Shown: positions 8,368 through 15,084, counted from the stretch's first letter. The stretch is 40,940 nt of DNA from a virus (IMGVR_UViG_3300042923_000849:1-40940); one strand, 5' to 3'. Program-made: numbers and translations. The notes: generated by a model not told the origin, from the letters alone.

Positions 8368-8801
8368 CAGCCGACGATCTTGAGCTCGACGCGCTTGGAA
8401 GCCGTCCTAGACGGAGCGGACTCCTTCTCGTCACGCTTGTCCGACACAGCGTCCTCCGACGAAACCTCCCACAGCAGTGAACGCATCGCCTTCGGGTTCA
8501 AGCCCAGACGATCCTCCATCTGACGAACCTCACCGAGCAGCGCGGACGCCGGCACCCCCTCGGACTCTTCGACCGCCTCGATCAGCACCGCATAGCGGGC
8601 GACGACACGAGTCCAGCCAAGCTTCTCCCACGCGGCGGCCTGCGGAGTCGCCCAGAGACCCTTCCACGTCTCAGCCTCAGCACGAGCCAATGGCCACGCC
8701 GGCGGATCGCCAACACGACCACCAGCAGGAAGCATCGTCTTCCCGACAGCAGCATTACGCCGACGTCGAGCAGCGGGATCCTTCGGAGCAGGACCGGGCA
8801 T
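8367..8801 (-). CDS. terS: Terminase small subunit
   Basis: The 144-residue protein has the usual plan of the small terminase of actinophages. It has an N-terminal Pro/Arg-rich arm (MPGPAPKDPAARRRRNA), a helical centre around WKGLWATPQAAAWEKLGWTRVVARYAVLIE, and a region (LLGEVRQMEDRLGLNPKAMRSLLW) very typical of these proteins. It recognises the packaging site and loads the large subunit. GGAGG lies six bases before the ATG at 8801. The gene is coupled to terL. An HNH gene lies just upstream, as in many cos-type phages. Confidence 0.88.
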   Translation of the reverse strand: MPGPAPKDPAARRRRNAAVGKTMLPAGGRVGDPPAWPLARAEAETWKGLWATPQAAAWEKLGWTRVVARYAVLIEAVEESEGVPASALLGEVRQMEDRLGLNPKAMRSLLWEVSSEDAVSDKRDEKESAPSRTASKRVELKIVG

Positions 8802-8959
8802 TTCATACCTCCAGAGAGCGTTGCGCCCTCATCGGTGAACCGCTCGAGCATTGCGCTCAGCGGGAGAGTTGCGACCCTGGAACCCGTACGCAGAAGTTTT
8901 GCCCTCCCCGGCGGTCCCGGCTGTCCCCGGTCGAAGGGGTCACCCCCCACCCTCTTGGG
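8802..8959. other. Intergenic gap between HNH and terS, candidate packaging-site region
   Basis: This 158-base gap separates the HNH gene from terS in an otherwise tightly packed genome. In cos-type HK97-like phages with an HNH gene beside the terminase, the packaging site often lies here. The gap is GC-rich, with C-runs near 8922-8936 and 8943-8953 and a GGTCGAAGGGGTCACC segment at 8930-8945. I cannot define cohesive ends from sequence alone, so the cos call is inference. Confidence 0.35.
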
Positions 8960-9280
8960 TCAGCGTCGTCGCTGTCGGGGTTGTCTGGCACCTGCTGCCC
9001 GGTTGCATGTTGCGTGCTCGGGTCCGGTGTACTTGCTCCGGTCGGTGTCGTGGTGTCCTAGGTCCCATGGGTCTGTGGGTGTGATGAGTCGGTGGCATCG
9101 GGCACAGGGGATGGTGCCGGTCGCTACTCTCGGTGCCCATTGGGCTCGGAGTCTGTCGTGGTTGGTGTCGTACCCACGTGACTGTCGGCTGCCTCGTGCA
9201 CGATCACGGGCCCGCGTGTGTGTGGGGCAGCGTGAGTTGGGGGTGAGGGTGGGGCATCCGGGTTCGGCGCATACCTTCAC
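8960..9280 (-). CDS. HNH endonuclease next to the terminase genes
   Basis: This 106-residue protein begins at a GTG (9280) that overlaps the stop of the membrane-peptide gene as GTGA, with AGGGG six bases before it. The N-terminus has zinc-binding CAEPGCP and RCPTHT motifs. The HNH core follows: CARC at about 65, WDLGHHD, and EHATCN, giving the His-Asn-His/Cys arrangement. HNH proteins placed beside TerS/TerL are needed for specific DNA cleavage and packaging in several cos phages. The open frame extends far upstream, but that part is basic and lacks coding character. Confidence 0.85.
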   Translation of the reverse strand: MKVCAEPGCPTLTPNSRCPTHTRARDRARGSRQSRGYDTNHDRLRAQWAPRVATGTIPCARCHRLITPTDPWDLGHHDTDRSKYTGPEHATCNRAAGARQPRQRRR

Positions 9281-9396
9281 TGGTCGCCCCTGCTGAATGC
9301 CCAGTACAGGAGTGTGGACCACCATCGACGGGCGGCGATGACCGTGGCGATGGTGGCGAGTATCCCAGCAGTAGCGCCGAGAGTGACGCGCAACAT
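9277..9396 (-). CDS. Tiny membrane peptide (39 aa)
   Basis: The product has one predicted membrane helix (VTLGATAGILATIATVIAA, residues 4-22) followed by an aromatic, basic tail (RRWWSTLLYWAF). The ATG at 9396 shares a base with the TGA of the zinc-finger gene, and its own stop overlaps the HNH start as GTGA, so all three are one coupled unit. Its ribosome-binding site is weak, consistent with coupling. The function is unknown. Confidence 0.6.
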   Translation of the reverse strand: MLRVTLGATAGILATIATVIAARRWWSTLLYWAFSRGDQ

Positions 9397-9533
9397 CAGT
9401 CGTAGCCCAGCCAATCCCCGCAGCAATCGTCTGCGACGGCGGAGGAGTACCAGGTCCGTCCGCAGTTGATACACGTGTACGTAGGCGTGGTCGCAGGGTG
9501 GAAGGTCGCGGCGACTTTGTCGTTCGCTCCCAC
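9396..9533 (-). CDS. Small zinc-ribbon protein (45 aa)
   Basis: This very short gene starts at GTG 9533, with AAGGG about nine bases upstream. The peptide carries CINC near residue 21 and a CC pair near residue 37, a CxxC...CC arrangement that probably binds one zinc ion. It leads the short unit zinc-ribbon, membrane peptide, HNH that precedes the terminase genes, and its stop overlaps the next ATG. The function is unknown. The start is the least certain part, because only a GTG is available near the ribosome-binding site. Confidence 0.55.
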   Translation of the reverse strand: MGANDKVAATFHPATTPTYTCINCGRTWYSSAVADDCCGDWLGYD

Positions 9534-9555
9534 GTGCGTGTCCCTTCGCGGGGGT

Positions 9556-9603
9556 GACAGGGGCGGGCGCTGGAGGAATCGGCACTGAGTGCCCGCCCCT
9601 GTC
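9556..9603. repeat. 13-bp inverted repeat with nested hairpin
   Basis: GACAGGGGCGGGC (9556-9568) is the exact reverse complement of GCCCGCCCCTGTC (9591-9603). Inside the 22-base loop a second small hairpin GGCAC-TGA-GTGCC (9580-9592) partly overlaps the right arm, so two alternative folds exist. There is no T-tract. It lies in the gap between early and late genes, upstream of the late unit, and could act as a processing or attenuation structure. Confidence 0.6.
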
Positions 9604-9694
9604 GGGGGTCCCGCGGCCGGGCGGGATGTGGTGGCGCGATGTGCGCCGCTCGCCGAGTTCGCATCGGGTCAGGAAGCGGTCGGGAGGTACACGA

Positions 9695-9735
9695 AAGGCC
9701 AGACGCGATCCGGATACGGACACACTTCTGGCCTT
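9695..9735 (-). terminator. Possible early-operon terminator or stem-loop
   Basis: AAGGCCAGA (9695-9703) pairs with TCTGGCCTT (9727-9735). Read on the minus strand, the hairpin follows the last early gene (stop at 9767) by about 30 bases and is followed by a short T-run (TTTCG). The loop is long at 23 bases and the T-run weak, so termination would be partial at best. Between here and the zinc-ribbon start at 9533 there are no genes. Confidence 0.4.
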
Positions 9736-9766
9736 GCATGACTAGTCTATGCGATCTCCTGCCCGG

Positions 9767-9982
9767 TTATACATACTCCTGACCTCCGACACGCGGGGCG
9801 TCTGCGGCGCGCTGGTAGTGATTCACGATCATCCGGTCGATCTCATTCCCCGTGAAGCCATGCGCGAGGAAGCGTGCCCCGAGCATGAGTGCCGTCTCAG
9901 CATCGTCCGGATAGAGACCGGCCTGCATCGCGATGCGCGCGAGGTCGGCGGTGGCTCTGCGAGTCCACTGCTTCCCTATCAC
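9767..9982 (-). CDS. Hypothetical early protein (71 aa)
   Basis: This small, mostly helical, slightly basic protein has a core RATADLARIAMQAGLYPDDAETALMLGARFLAHGF that suggests two or three short helices. It is the last gene of the early chain. Its ATG at 9982 overlaps the upstream stop as ATGA, so it is translated by coupling. I recognise no family. A candidate terminator follows at 9735-9695. Confidence 0.6.
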   Translation of the reverse strand: MIGKQWTRRATADLARIAMQAGLYPDDAETALMLGARFLAHGFTGNEIDRMIVNHYQRAADAPRVGGQEYV

Positions 9983-10176
9983 TTCATGCTCCAGGTGTGC
10001 TCGATGCCGAATCGGCCGGTGGGGAGGGAGTTGATCCAGAGCATGAGCATGTCTGAGTCGGATCGAGTGCGTTGACGACGCTCCTCGTGCTCTACCAGCC
10101 TGGCGAAGTCTTCCTCGTCGACCTCGACTTCCCGGGTCACCTCGAAGACGTGCTGGAACGTGGCCTTGACCTTCAT
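9979..10176 (-). CDS. Hypothetical early protein (65 aa)
   Basis: I place the start at ATG 10176, which shares a base with the upstream stop and has AGGAG six bases before it. A GTG one codon earlier is possible but too close to the ribosome-binding site. The protein starts with an alternating strand (MKVKATFQHVFEVTREVEV), followed by an acidic helix with EERRQR and an aromatic end. No family is recognised. Confidence 0.6.
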   Translation of the reverse strand: MKVKATFQHVFEVTREVEVDEEDFARLVEHEERRQRTRSDSDMLMLWINSLPTGRFGIEHTWSMK

Positions 10177-10469
10177 CACTCGCTCCTGTTCGGATACAGG
10201 ACGACGATCGGGCCGCGCAGCTGGTCGAGATTGCGCTCGAATGGGTCGATGTAGCTCAAGTCATCACCAGTGCTGTTCTCGTGCGTTCGGTCCTCGCCGG
10301 GCTCGATGAAGCAGGCCGTGTCCATCTCGTCGCCTCGGTCGATTCCGTAGGCGACGCCTGTGACGCCACCTGCGTCCATGAACGCCACCGAAGGCCAGAC
10401 GCCCCTCTCGTTCAGGTCGTGCAGCAGAGTGACCAGCGCTTCGGGGTCACGCACGGTGTGCAGGGACAT
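10176..10469 (-). CDS. Hypothetical early protein (97 aa)
   Basis: The start is ATG 10469, overlapping the upstream TGA, with GGGAGC as ribosome-binding site. The frame upstream of it is a shadow of the previous gene. The protein has a helical start (VRDPEALVTLLHDLNERGVWP) then a beta-like part with many acidic residues and ends in IVVLYPNRSE. It is probably a small alpha/beta soluble protein. The function is unknown. Confidence 0.6.
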   Translation of the reverse strand: MSLHTVRDPEALVTLLHDLNERGVWPSVAFMDAGGVTGVAYGIDRGDEMDTACFIEPGEDRTHENSTGDDLSYIDPFERNLDQLRGPIVVLYPNRSE

Positions 10470-10669
10470 CACTCGCTCCCGTTCGGTTGGTCGAGTTCTG
10501 TCCTGCCCTCGTTGAAGGGCCTCTCGAATAGCTCCTGACGCATGCGGGCACACTCGCTCTCGATCTCTTCGGCGAGGGCGTCAAGTGCAGCAGCAGCGGC
10601 GGGCTCTCCCGCTTGTGCGAGGTTCTTCGCTGCGGCGCGGCAGCGGTCTACGAACCATTCAGGACTCAT
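10469..10669 (-). CDS. Hypothetical early protein (66 aa)
   Basis: I chose ATG 10669 because AAAGGA sits about eight bases before it. A longer frame would add fifteen residues with no such site. The product is an Ala/Glu-rich helical hairpin (VDRCRAAAKNLAQAGEPAAAAALDALAEEI) with a polar tail. It overlaps the end of the upstream 55-residue gene by eleven bases. No known family. Confidence 0.6.
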   Translation of the reverse strand: MSPEWFVDRCRAAAKNLAQAGEPAAAAALDALAEEIESECARMRQELFERPFNEGRTELDQPNGSE

Positions 10670-10826
10670 CGTGGGTTCCTTTCGTGAGGGTGTCGGGGTC
10701 GCCGATCGCGACATGTACGGCGGATGAGTCGGTGTTGAGGCCGGCGTTGATGAAGTTGCGGAGCATGCCCTGTGCGGCGGAGACGTTGTCGCACGTAACC
10801 GCGATGTACAGCACCGCGCCGGTCAT
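10659..10826 (-). CDS. Hypothetical early protein (55 aa)
   Basis: The start is ATG 10826, overlapping the upstream stop as ATGA, with an AGGGG immediately before. The sequence is an alpha/beta mix: a strand (AVLYIAVTC), a helix (NVSAAQGMLRNFINAGL) and a second strand (AVHVAIGDP). That suggests a tiny ferredoxin-like fold. It has no recognised family. The long frame upstream in the same register is a shadow of the next gene. Confidence 0.55.
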   Translation of the reverse strand: MTGAVLYIAVTCDNVSAAQGMLRNFINAGLNTDSSAVHVAIGDPDTLTKGTHDES

Positions 10827-11485
10827 CCCCTGCTCTCCACGGCTTCGTTCTGGTCGCTGTCCCACCGGAGCGCGCGGAGCTCGTGCGACCCCCGCCACAC
10901 GCGTCCGCAGGCGCGGCACTGGGCGTGGGCTTTCGCGAGGATGTCGGGGTCCTGCTCCTGGTACTGCAGTCGCAGAGGGTGCGGAAGGGTCTGGTCTTCG
11001 TTGTCTACCCAGTGGGTGGCGCCGCAGTCGGGGCAGGGGAAGGTGAGCTCGATCGACTTCGAAGGGTTGAGCTTGGCGCGGATGGTGCCGGCCCATGCGC
11101 GCAGCTGTTCGGTCACCCACTGGTCGTCACGGTCGTGGATGGTGAGGCGGGACACGTACCAGGCGCGGAGTCCCTGCACGGGGTGTTCGGGTCTGGGGAG
11201 GCCAGCGAGGCGGCACCAGTCGCGGATCGTGGTGTTGATCAGGCTGAACGAGTAGAGCGCGTCGGAGTCGAGGACGTTGAGCGCCCACTTCGCGGTCATC
11301 GCCCGTCCCCCGCCGGCACCGATCGTGGATGCGATGGCCTGCTCGAGTTGCAGGAGAAGGGGTTCGTGTTCGATGCGGGTGGTCTGTGCGACGTCCTTCC
11401 CGTCGACCTCGTGCCATTGGACGACACGGGTGTGGGTGGGGAGAGTCAGAGCGTCGACAGCTTCGAGAAGATCATCGGTGGTCAT
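10823..11485 (-). CDS. Zinc-ribbon protein of the early operon (220 aa)
   Basis: The start is ATG 11485 with AAGGAG seven bases upstream. The N-terminal 130 residues are helical (TTDDLLEAVDALTLP; WALNVLDSDALYSFSLINTTIRDWCRLAGLP). The C-terminal part has two CxxC pairs, CPDCGATHW (about 151) and CRACGRVW (about 195), making a probable zinc ribbon. I recall similar proteins in the early operons of many actinophages but know no assigned function. The ribbon suggests nucleic-acid binding. Confidence 0.7.
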   Translation of the reverse strand: MTTDDLLEAVDALTLPTHTRVVQWHEVDGKDVAQTTRIEHEPLLLQLEQAIASTIGAGGGRAMTAKWALNVLDSDALYSFSLINTTIRDWCRLAGLPRPEHPVQGLRAWYVSRLTIHDRDDQWVTEQLRAWAGTIRAKLNPSKSIELTFPCPDCGATHWVDNEDQTLPHPLRLQYQEQDPDILAKAHAQCRACGRVWRGSHELRALRWDSDQNEAVESRG

Positions 11486-11594
11486 GGGTTGCTCCTTCGC
11501 AGGGCACTTCGTTGTCGTTGTCGTCGAGGGTCCAGCCGGTGCAGTTCCACGGCTTCCCGTCCCGGCACTCGGGGCAGATCTTGCGTTCAGGCAT
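11472..11594 (-). CDS. Small cysteine-rich protein (40 aa)
   Basis: This tiny gene starts at ATG 11594 with AAGGA about nine bases upstream and overlaps both neighbours. The peptide has CPEC (residues 7-10), C at 17 and C at 33, giving four cysteines that could hold one zinc ion, then an acidic segment. The overlaps and ribosome-binding site support its being real. Its function is unknown. Confidence 0.5.
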   Translation of the reverse strand: MPERKICPECRDGKPWNCTGWTLDDNDNEVPCEGATHDHR

Positions 11595-11901
11595 GTCCGG
11601 CTTCCTTCGCTTCCTGCGCGAACTTCGCGCGCCAGTTCTCGACCGTCCTGTAGTGGCATCCGAGGTGAACCGCGATCGCCTGTGCGCTGGCACCGCTCGC
11701 GGTCATCACCCGGATCTCGCGTACCTGGTCCGGCGACAGGCGCACGCCGTGTACGGCGCGGTCGCGCTTCACCTTCGGACGGGTCGACGTCGCCAGGTAC
11801 TGCTCGACCAGAGACCGCATCGACACACCCTTCCGGGCGGCCGCGGTCTCGAGGGCGGCGTACGTGGGCCCGTCCAGCTGGATCGTCAGCGGGATACCCA
11901 T
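11587..11901 (-). CDS. DNA-binding protein with helix-turn-helix
   Basis: The 104-residue protein starts at ATG 11901, sharing a base with the upstream TGA, with GGAGG eight bases before. The N-terminus (IPLTIQLDGPTYAALETAAARKG) resembles a ribbon-helix-helix module. The C-terminal half (LSPDQVREIRVMTASGASAQAIAVHLGCHYRTVENWRAKF) is a clear helix-turn-helix of the homeodomain/resolvase type. It sits right after the probable replication gene and may regulate replication or early transcription. Confidence 0.75.
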   Translation of the reverse strand: MGIPLTIQLDGPTYAALETAAARKGVSMRSLVEQYLATSTRPKVKRDRAVHGVRLSPDQVREIRVMTASGASAQAIAVHLGCHYRTVENWRAKFAQEAKEAGHA

Positions 11902-12680
11902 CAAGCCACCTCCAGTGCGCGCTCGTGGATGAACTGCTGCACCTCGAGCGGTGACTGTTGGATCGCTGAGGACACGTACCGGGCTGGTGCTTTGGGGTAG
12001 TCCTTCGCCCGTTCGAGGAGTGACACGGCGACCTGCAGTGCCCCGTTCGCATCAACGCGGATGCCGGTGTGGCGGGTGATCGCGTCAGCGACGGTTCGCA
12101 GTGAGGTGATGCCCTTCTGGGCGGCGAGGCGTCTCGTGACTTCTGGGATCTCCATCGCGTCTGTCGAAACGCTCGCGCGGTTACTACGGGACTGACTCTT
12201 GGAAGGTGAGTAGAAGTCCTCTAGCTCTGACTCTGACTCTGACTCTGCTTTGTGCTGGGTTTCGTTGGGTTTCGTGTCGGAACCCACTGGGTTTCCAGTC
12301 GGTTTGGCGTCGGTTCCTTCTGGGTTCTTGCGCGGGCGGCCACCCTTCGCCCCGTTCGCACGGTTCTTCGCCACTCGTGCCTCGCGCTGTTCACGGGTCT
12401 CCTGGTGCTCTGCGTAGTCACGGATGATGTAGTCGCCGCCGTTCTCGACGCGGTACACGAGCGGTCTTGTGGGGTGGCTGGTCACGAGCGCGTCGAGGTG
12501 CTCGAGCGGCCACAGGAACTCCGCTTCCTCGGCGGCGAACACACCGTCGTTGTCAGCGATGCGTGCTTCTCCGTTCATCTCGAGGAACGTCCAACGCACC
12601 TCGACAGGAAGGCGCATGATCTTCGGGTGCCGGTGAATGTCGACGGGGAACGTCATCCATAGCCGTTGGTCGCGGGGCAT
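11901..12680 (-). CDS. Probable replication initiation protein
   Basis: The 259-residue protein starts at ATG 12680 (TGATG with the HNH stop; GGAGGG eight bases upstream). Residues 1-95 form a winged-helix-like domain (FPVDIHRHPKIMRLPVEVRWTFLEMNGEARIADNDG) of the kind found at the start of phage replisome organisers. A basic and then Ser/Glu-rich linker follows (about 105-150, with an SESESE run). The C-terminal domain is helical (DAITRHTGIRVDANGALQVAVSLLER). Phages of this type lack a polymerase and recruit host replication via such a protein. The role is inferred from layout. Confidence 0.6.
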   Translation of the reverse strand: MPRDQRLWMTFPVDIHRHPKIMRLPVEVRWTFLEMNGEARIADNDGVFAAEEAEFLWPLEHLDALVTSHPTRPLVYRVENGGDYIIRDYAEHQETREQREARVAKNRANGAKGGRPRKNPEGTDAKPTGNPVGSDTKPNETQHKAESESESELEDFYSPSKSQSRSNRASVSTDAMEIPEVTRRLAAQKGITSLRTVADAITRHTGIRVDANGALQVAVSLLERAKDYPKAPARYVSSAIQQSPLEVQQFIHERALEVA

Positions 12681-13072
12681 CAGGCGGCCCTCCATTGGAA
12701 GTACTCGTCGCCGTACACGTCGTGCATCATGTCGAGCGCGACGACGGCGGTGATCGGGTGTCGTTCGAGTCCCTCGAGCCGGTACCACCGGAAGTCGTGG
12801 GGGTAGTACACGGGGACCTTGGTGGGGTCGGCCCAGCGGCGTACCTTCCACCCGTAGGCGAGGGCGAGGGTCTGCATCTCGGCTTCCGCGGCGGTGTTGC
12901 AGCGGTAGCAGAGGGTGAGTCCGTCGGCGGCGCCGGGTCGCACCTTCGAGCCGCCCATGCCGACCGCTCGACGGTGTTGGAAGGTGAGCTCGTCGTGCGC
13001 CCCACATGCTGCGCAGCGGCGGCCGTCCCGGTCGTACACCGCGACCCGGATTGAATCGGTCGGGGCGCTCAC
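12680..13072 (-). CDS. HNH endonuclease (130 aa)
   Basis: The protein starts at GTG 13072, overlapping the upstream stop as GTGA. The HNH core is at the N-terminus: YDRDGRRCAACGAHDELTFQHRRAVGMGG and GLTLCYRCN, with CxxC pairs at about 20-23 and 55-58 and the H-N-H residues around QHRR and CN. The C-terminal 60 residues (WKVRRWADPTKVPVYYPHDFRWYRL) form an accessory part. Being fully coupled in the early chain, it looks like a resident gene, not a recent insertion. The substrate is unknown. Confidence 0.8.
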   Translation of the reverse strand: MSAPTDSIRVAVYDRDGRRCAACGAHDELTFQHRRAVGMGGSKVRPGAADGLTLCYRCNTAAEAEMQTLALAYGWKVRRWADPTKVPVYYPHDFRWYRLEGLERHPITAVVALDMMHDVYGDEYFQWRAA

Positions 13073-13185
13073 GATGTGGCCCCGTCGTCGAACTGTTCCT
13101 CGAGCTCGGCGATCACCTCGTCATCGAAGACACCGAACCGGGTGATCTCTGCCCGCTCGAGCGGTGATGGGTCCGGGGCGGTCAC
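13069..13185 (-). CDS. Tiny acidic protein (38 aa)
   Basis: A short frame begins at GTG 13185, overlapping the methyltransferase-like gene stop as GTGA, and ends at a TGA overlapping the HNH start. The AAGGCGGTG leader is a passable ribosome-binding site. The peptide is acidic and probably a single helix (DDEVIAELEEQFDDG). The double overlap is the main evidence that it is translated. The function is unknown. Confidence 0.5.
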   Translation of the reverse strand: MTAPDPSPLERAEITRFGVFDDEVIAELEEQFDDGATS

Positions 13186-13874
13186 TGGTTCACCGCCTTG
13201 AAGGCGTGTGCGAATCCTTGCGAGCACAGGGACCGGAACTCGGCGTCTGTGGTTGGCGCCGGCATCCCGGAGTCCCGGAACTCAGGGATCAGTTGGAACG
13301 CGCTCTTGTGGAGGAATGCGATCGAGGGCTTCCGGCCGGGGCGTGCGTAGATCGGGAGCTTCGGGACGTCCTCCCACTTCCCGTAGATCGGTGCCGGCGG
13401 ATTGAACGTGCCCCACAGGGCGGTGCGCTTCGTCCAGGGTGATCCGAACTCCCACGGCTCATAGGCGAAGTCGGGCTTGCCGAGGAACGACCGAAGCAGT
13501 CCGCCCGCCGGGTTCTCGATCGCGTGCCACTGGGGTTGCGCTTCCTCGATCACGCGGAGGCACTCGCGGACGAGCCACATACCTTCGTCGAGATCACGTG
13601 CAACTCGTTCGCCACCGCCGAACGCTGTGCCGTACTTGGCGGGGCTGAACTCGGTGCAGACGGGGTTCGCGATGATGCCCCAGATAGGGCGGTCGGGGTG
13701 GTAGTTCTGCACGCCAATGTCGGCGCCGATCGTGATCACGTCGTATCTGGGGTCGGACCGGTAAGCCCAGGTGTCTGAGCCGGTGTCAGCGCACAGCTGA
13801 AGAATCGTCCTCACGCCGGTCGGACTGAGATGGGCCGGTTCGGTCACATCGAAGAGCAGTTCGACGGCACTCAT
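13182..13874 (-). CDS. C5-cytosine methyltransferase-like protein
   Basis: The 230-residue product resembles the short DNA cytosine methyltransferase-like proteins of phages. A degenerate SAM-binding start is seen at TILQLCADTGSDTW (about 23-36). A PC-loop-like segment NPVCTEFSPAKYG (70-82) holds the candidate catalytic C73, and IENPAGGLL (119-127) matches the ENV/ENP motif. It is much shorter than bacterial C5 enzymes and lacks a visible target-recognition domain, so it may be a reduced modifier or may not methylate. The start at ATG 13874 overlaps the upstream stop as ATGA. Confidence 0.7.
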   Translation of the reverse strand: MSAVELLFDVTEPAHLSPTGVRTILQLCADTGSDTWAYRSDPRYDVITIGADIGVQNYHPDRPIWGIIANPVCTEFSPAKYGTAFGGGERVARDLDEGMWLVRECLRVIEEAQPQWHAIENPAGGLLRSFLGKPDFAYEPWEFGSPWTKRTALWGTFNPPAPIYGKWEDVPKLPIYARPGRKPSIAFLHKSAFQLIPEFRDSGMPAPTTDAEFRSLCSQGFAHAFKAVNQ

Positions 13875-14173
13875 GACGCACGCTTCTTCGTGAGGCGGGT
13901 GCGCTGGTTGGGTGTGAGGCCGCCCCAGATGCCGTGTCGCTGTTTCGTGCGGAGCGCGTATTCGAGGCATGCCTCACGGGCCGGGCAGTTGCCGCAGATC
14001 TTGATGGCGTCTTCGTTGTGCGAGCCCCGACCTTCTGGGAACCAGGCGTCTCCGCCGACCTGTGCGCAGGACGCGTCCTGCATCCACGGTTCGGGGTCGA
14101 TGAGTGAGCTCATCCCGGACCATTCGGTGGCTTCGTTGGGGACGGTCTGCGCGACGGCGTACACGTCTTTCAT
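13871..14173 (-). CDS. WhiB-like regulator
   Basis: The 100-residue protein carries the WhiB signature: four cysteines C36, C60, C63 and C69 (the last three in ICGNCPAREACLEYAL) that would hold a 4Fe-4S cluster, followed by the GIWGG turn at 81-85 and a basic C-terminal tail. WhiB proteins are found in actinobacteria and their phages, where they bind the vegetative sigma factor and change transcription. The start at 14173 is fixed by the ATGA overlap with the membrane peptide. It may help switch host or phage transcription from early to late. Confidence 0.9.
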   Translation of the reverse strand: MKDVYAVAQTVPNEATEWSGMSSLIDPEPWMQDASCAQVGGDAWFPEGRGSHNEDAIKICGNCPAREACLEYALRTKQRHGIWGGLTPNQRTRLTKKRAS

Positions 14174-14280
14174 GCGTTCTCTCGATTCCCGAAGGCGACG
14201 TAGATGGTGGCACCGAGGGTGAGCGCGATGATCGACCAGGCCACGACGTTGGCGAGGGTGGTGAGGTCGGCGGGTGTCAT
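14170..14280 (-). CDS. Tiny membrane peptide (36 aa)
   Basis: A short frame from ATG 14280 to a TGA overlapping the WhiB start encodes a peptide with one membrane helix (LANVVAWSIIALTLGATIYVAF) and a charged tail. Both ends overlap neighbours as ATGA, which is the best evidence for translation. Its function is unknown. Confidence 0.55.
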   Translation of the reverse strand: MTPADLTTLANVVAWSIIALTLGATIYVAFGNRENA

Positions 14281-14510
14281 CGGTCGCCCCATCCCTCGTA
14301 GACCGCGTCCGCGTGAAGGGAGTCGCCGCCGGAGTGGCCGGTCTGGGCGCGCTCACCGGCGGGGATGATGCCGCCGTGGCTGTGGGACGGGCGGACCGCT
14401 GCGTCCCAGGCGGCCTGAGCTTTGCGGCGTCGCGCGGGAGTCTCGTTCGGGTCGGTGATGATGCGCTCGAATCCTTCGATCGCGCGGTTCCACTTCTCGT
14501 TGTCGTTCAC
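14277..14510 (-). CDS. Hypothetical early protein (77 aa)
   Basis: A polar protein with a helical N-terminal half (EKWNRAIEGFERIIT; PARRRKAQAAWDAAVRP) and a Gly/His-rich C-terminus (HSHGGIIPAGER). The start at ATG 14510 overlaps the HNH stop as ATGA, and the end overlaps the membrane peptide start. No family is recognised. Confidence 0.6.
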   Translation of the reverse strand: MNDNEKWNRAIEGFERIITDPNETPARRRKAQAAWDAAVRPSHSHGGIIPAGERAQTGHSGGDSLHADAVYEGWGDR

Positions 14511-15043
14511 GCTGCGACCTGCTTCCGCGCGGCGCGGTACTCCCGGAAGTAGGCGTTGTAACAGGTGCGGCAGCGACGGCCGTCACCTTCGCGTCGGATG
14601 GTGTTCTCGGGTGAGAACGGGTGGCCCTTGCGGCATCGCGTACGTGCTGCCAGGCGGTTGTGTCCGTGACGGACGGTGTCGAGATTGTTCTCTCTACGTG
14701 TGTCCCACCGGAGATTCGAGAGACGGCAGTTGCTGGGGTCGCCGTCGTTGTGGCAACCCTCCATGCCTTGGGGGCACGGTCCGACGAAGGCGAGAAGGAC
14801 GAGTCGGTGAATCTCGATCGTGCGACGCCGGTCTGAGCCGTAGAGCTCGACGCGTGGGTAGCCCTTGCGACTCAGGGAAGTCGCGAGGATTCCGCCAGGC
14901 ACGCGGCGTGGCCGGGTGCTCTGTGTCCGGCGGGGTAGCGATCTGACGCGACCGAGGTCAGACGCTTCGTAGCGTCCTTCATAGCCCGGGATCGGACGCC
15001 ATTGTTCGTCGGGGTTTGTGAGGCGAAGATGGGTAGCACTCAT
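14507..15043 (-). CDS. NUMOD4-HNH homing-type endonuclease
   Basis: The 178-residue protein starts at ATG 15043, with AGGAG about ten bases upstream. Residues 14-35 (EQWRPIPGYEGRYEASDLGR) match the NUMOD4 DNA-binding module. The HNH_3-type core follows at HRLVLLAFVGPCP...CHNDGDPSNCRLSNLRWDT. A C-terminal zinc finger (CRKGHPF...RCRTC) ends the protein. This arrangement is that of free-standing homing endonucleases, which move their own gene between related genomes. The 81-base gap and perfect stem-loop just upstream break the otherwise continuous early chain, as a past insertion would. Confidence 0.87.
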   Translation of the reverse strand: MSATHLRLTNPDEQWRPIPGYEGRYEASDLGRVRSLPRRTQSTRPRRVPGGILATSLSRKGYPRVELYGSDRRRTIEIHRLVLLAFVGPCPQGMEGCHNDGDPSNCRLSNLRWDTRRENNLDTVRHGHNRLAARTRCRKGHPFSPENTIRREGDGRRCRTCYNAYFREYRAARKQVAA

Positions 15044-15084
15044 CGAAGTGATCTCCTGTTGAGGGAATGAGTTCGTTGGGTAAG

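Noticed and set aside
10823-12055. A 410-residue single protein
   Set aside because: The frame fuses shadow sequence with the real 220-residue zinc-ribbon protein. AAGGAG before ATG 11485 and overlapping real genes upstream define the true start.
12224-12247. CRISPR or iteron array
   Set aside because: The hexamer repeats are contiguous, without spacers, and are explained by the Ser-Glu coding linker. No CRISPR-like array was seen anywhere.
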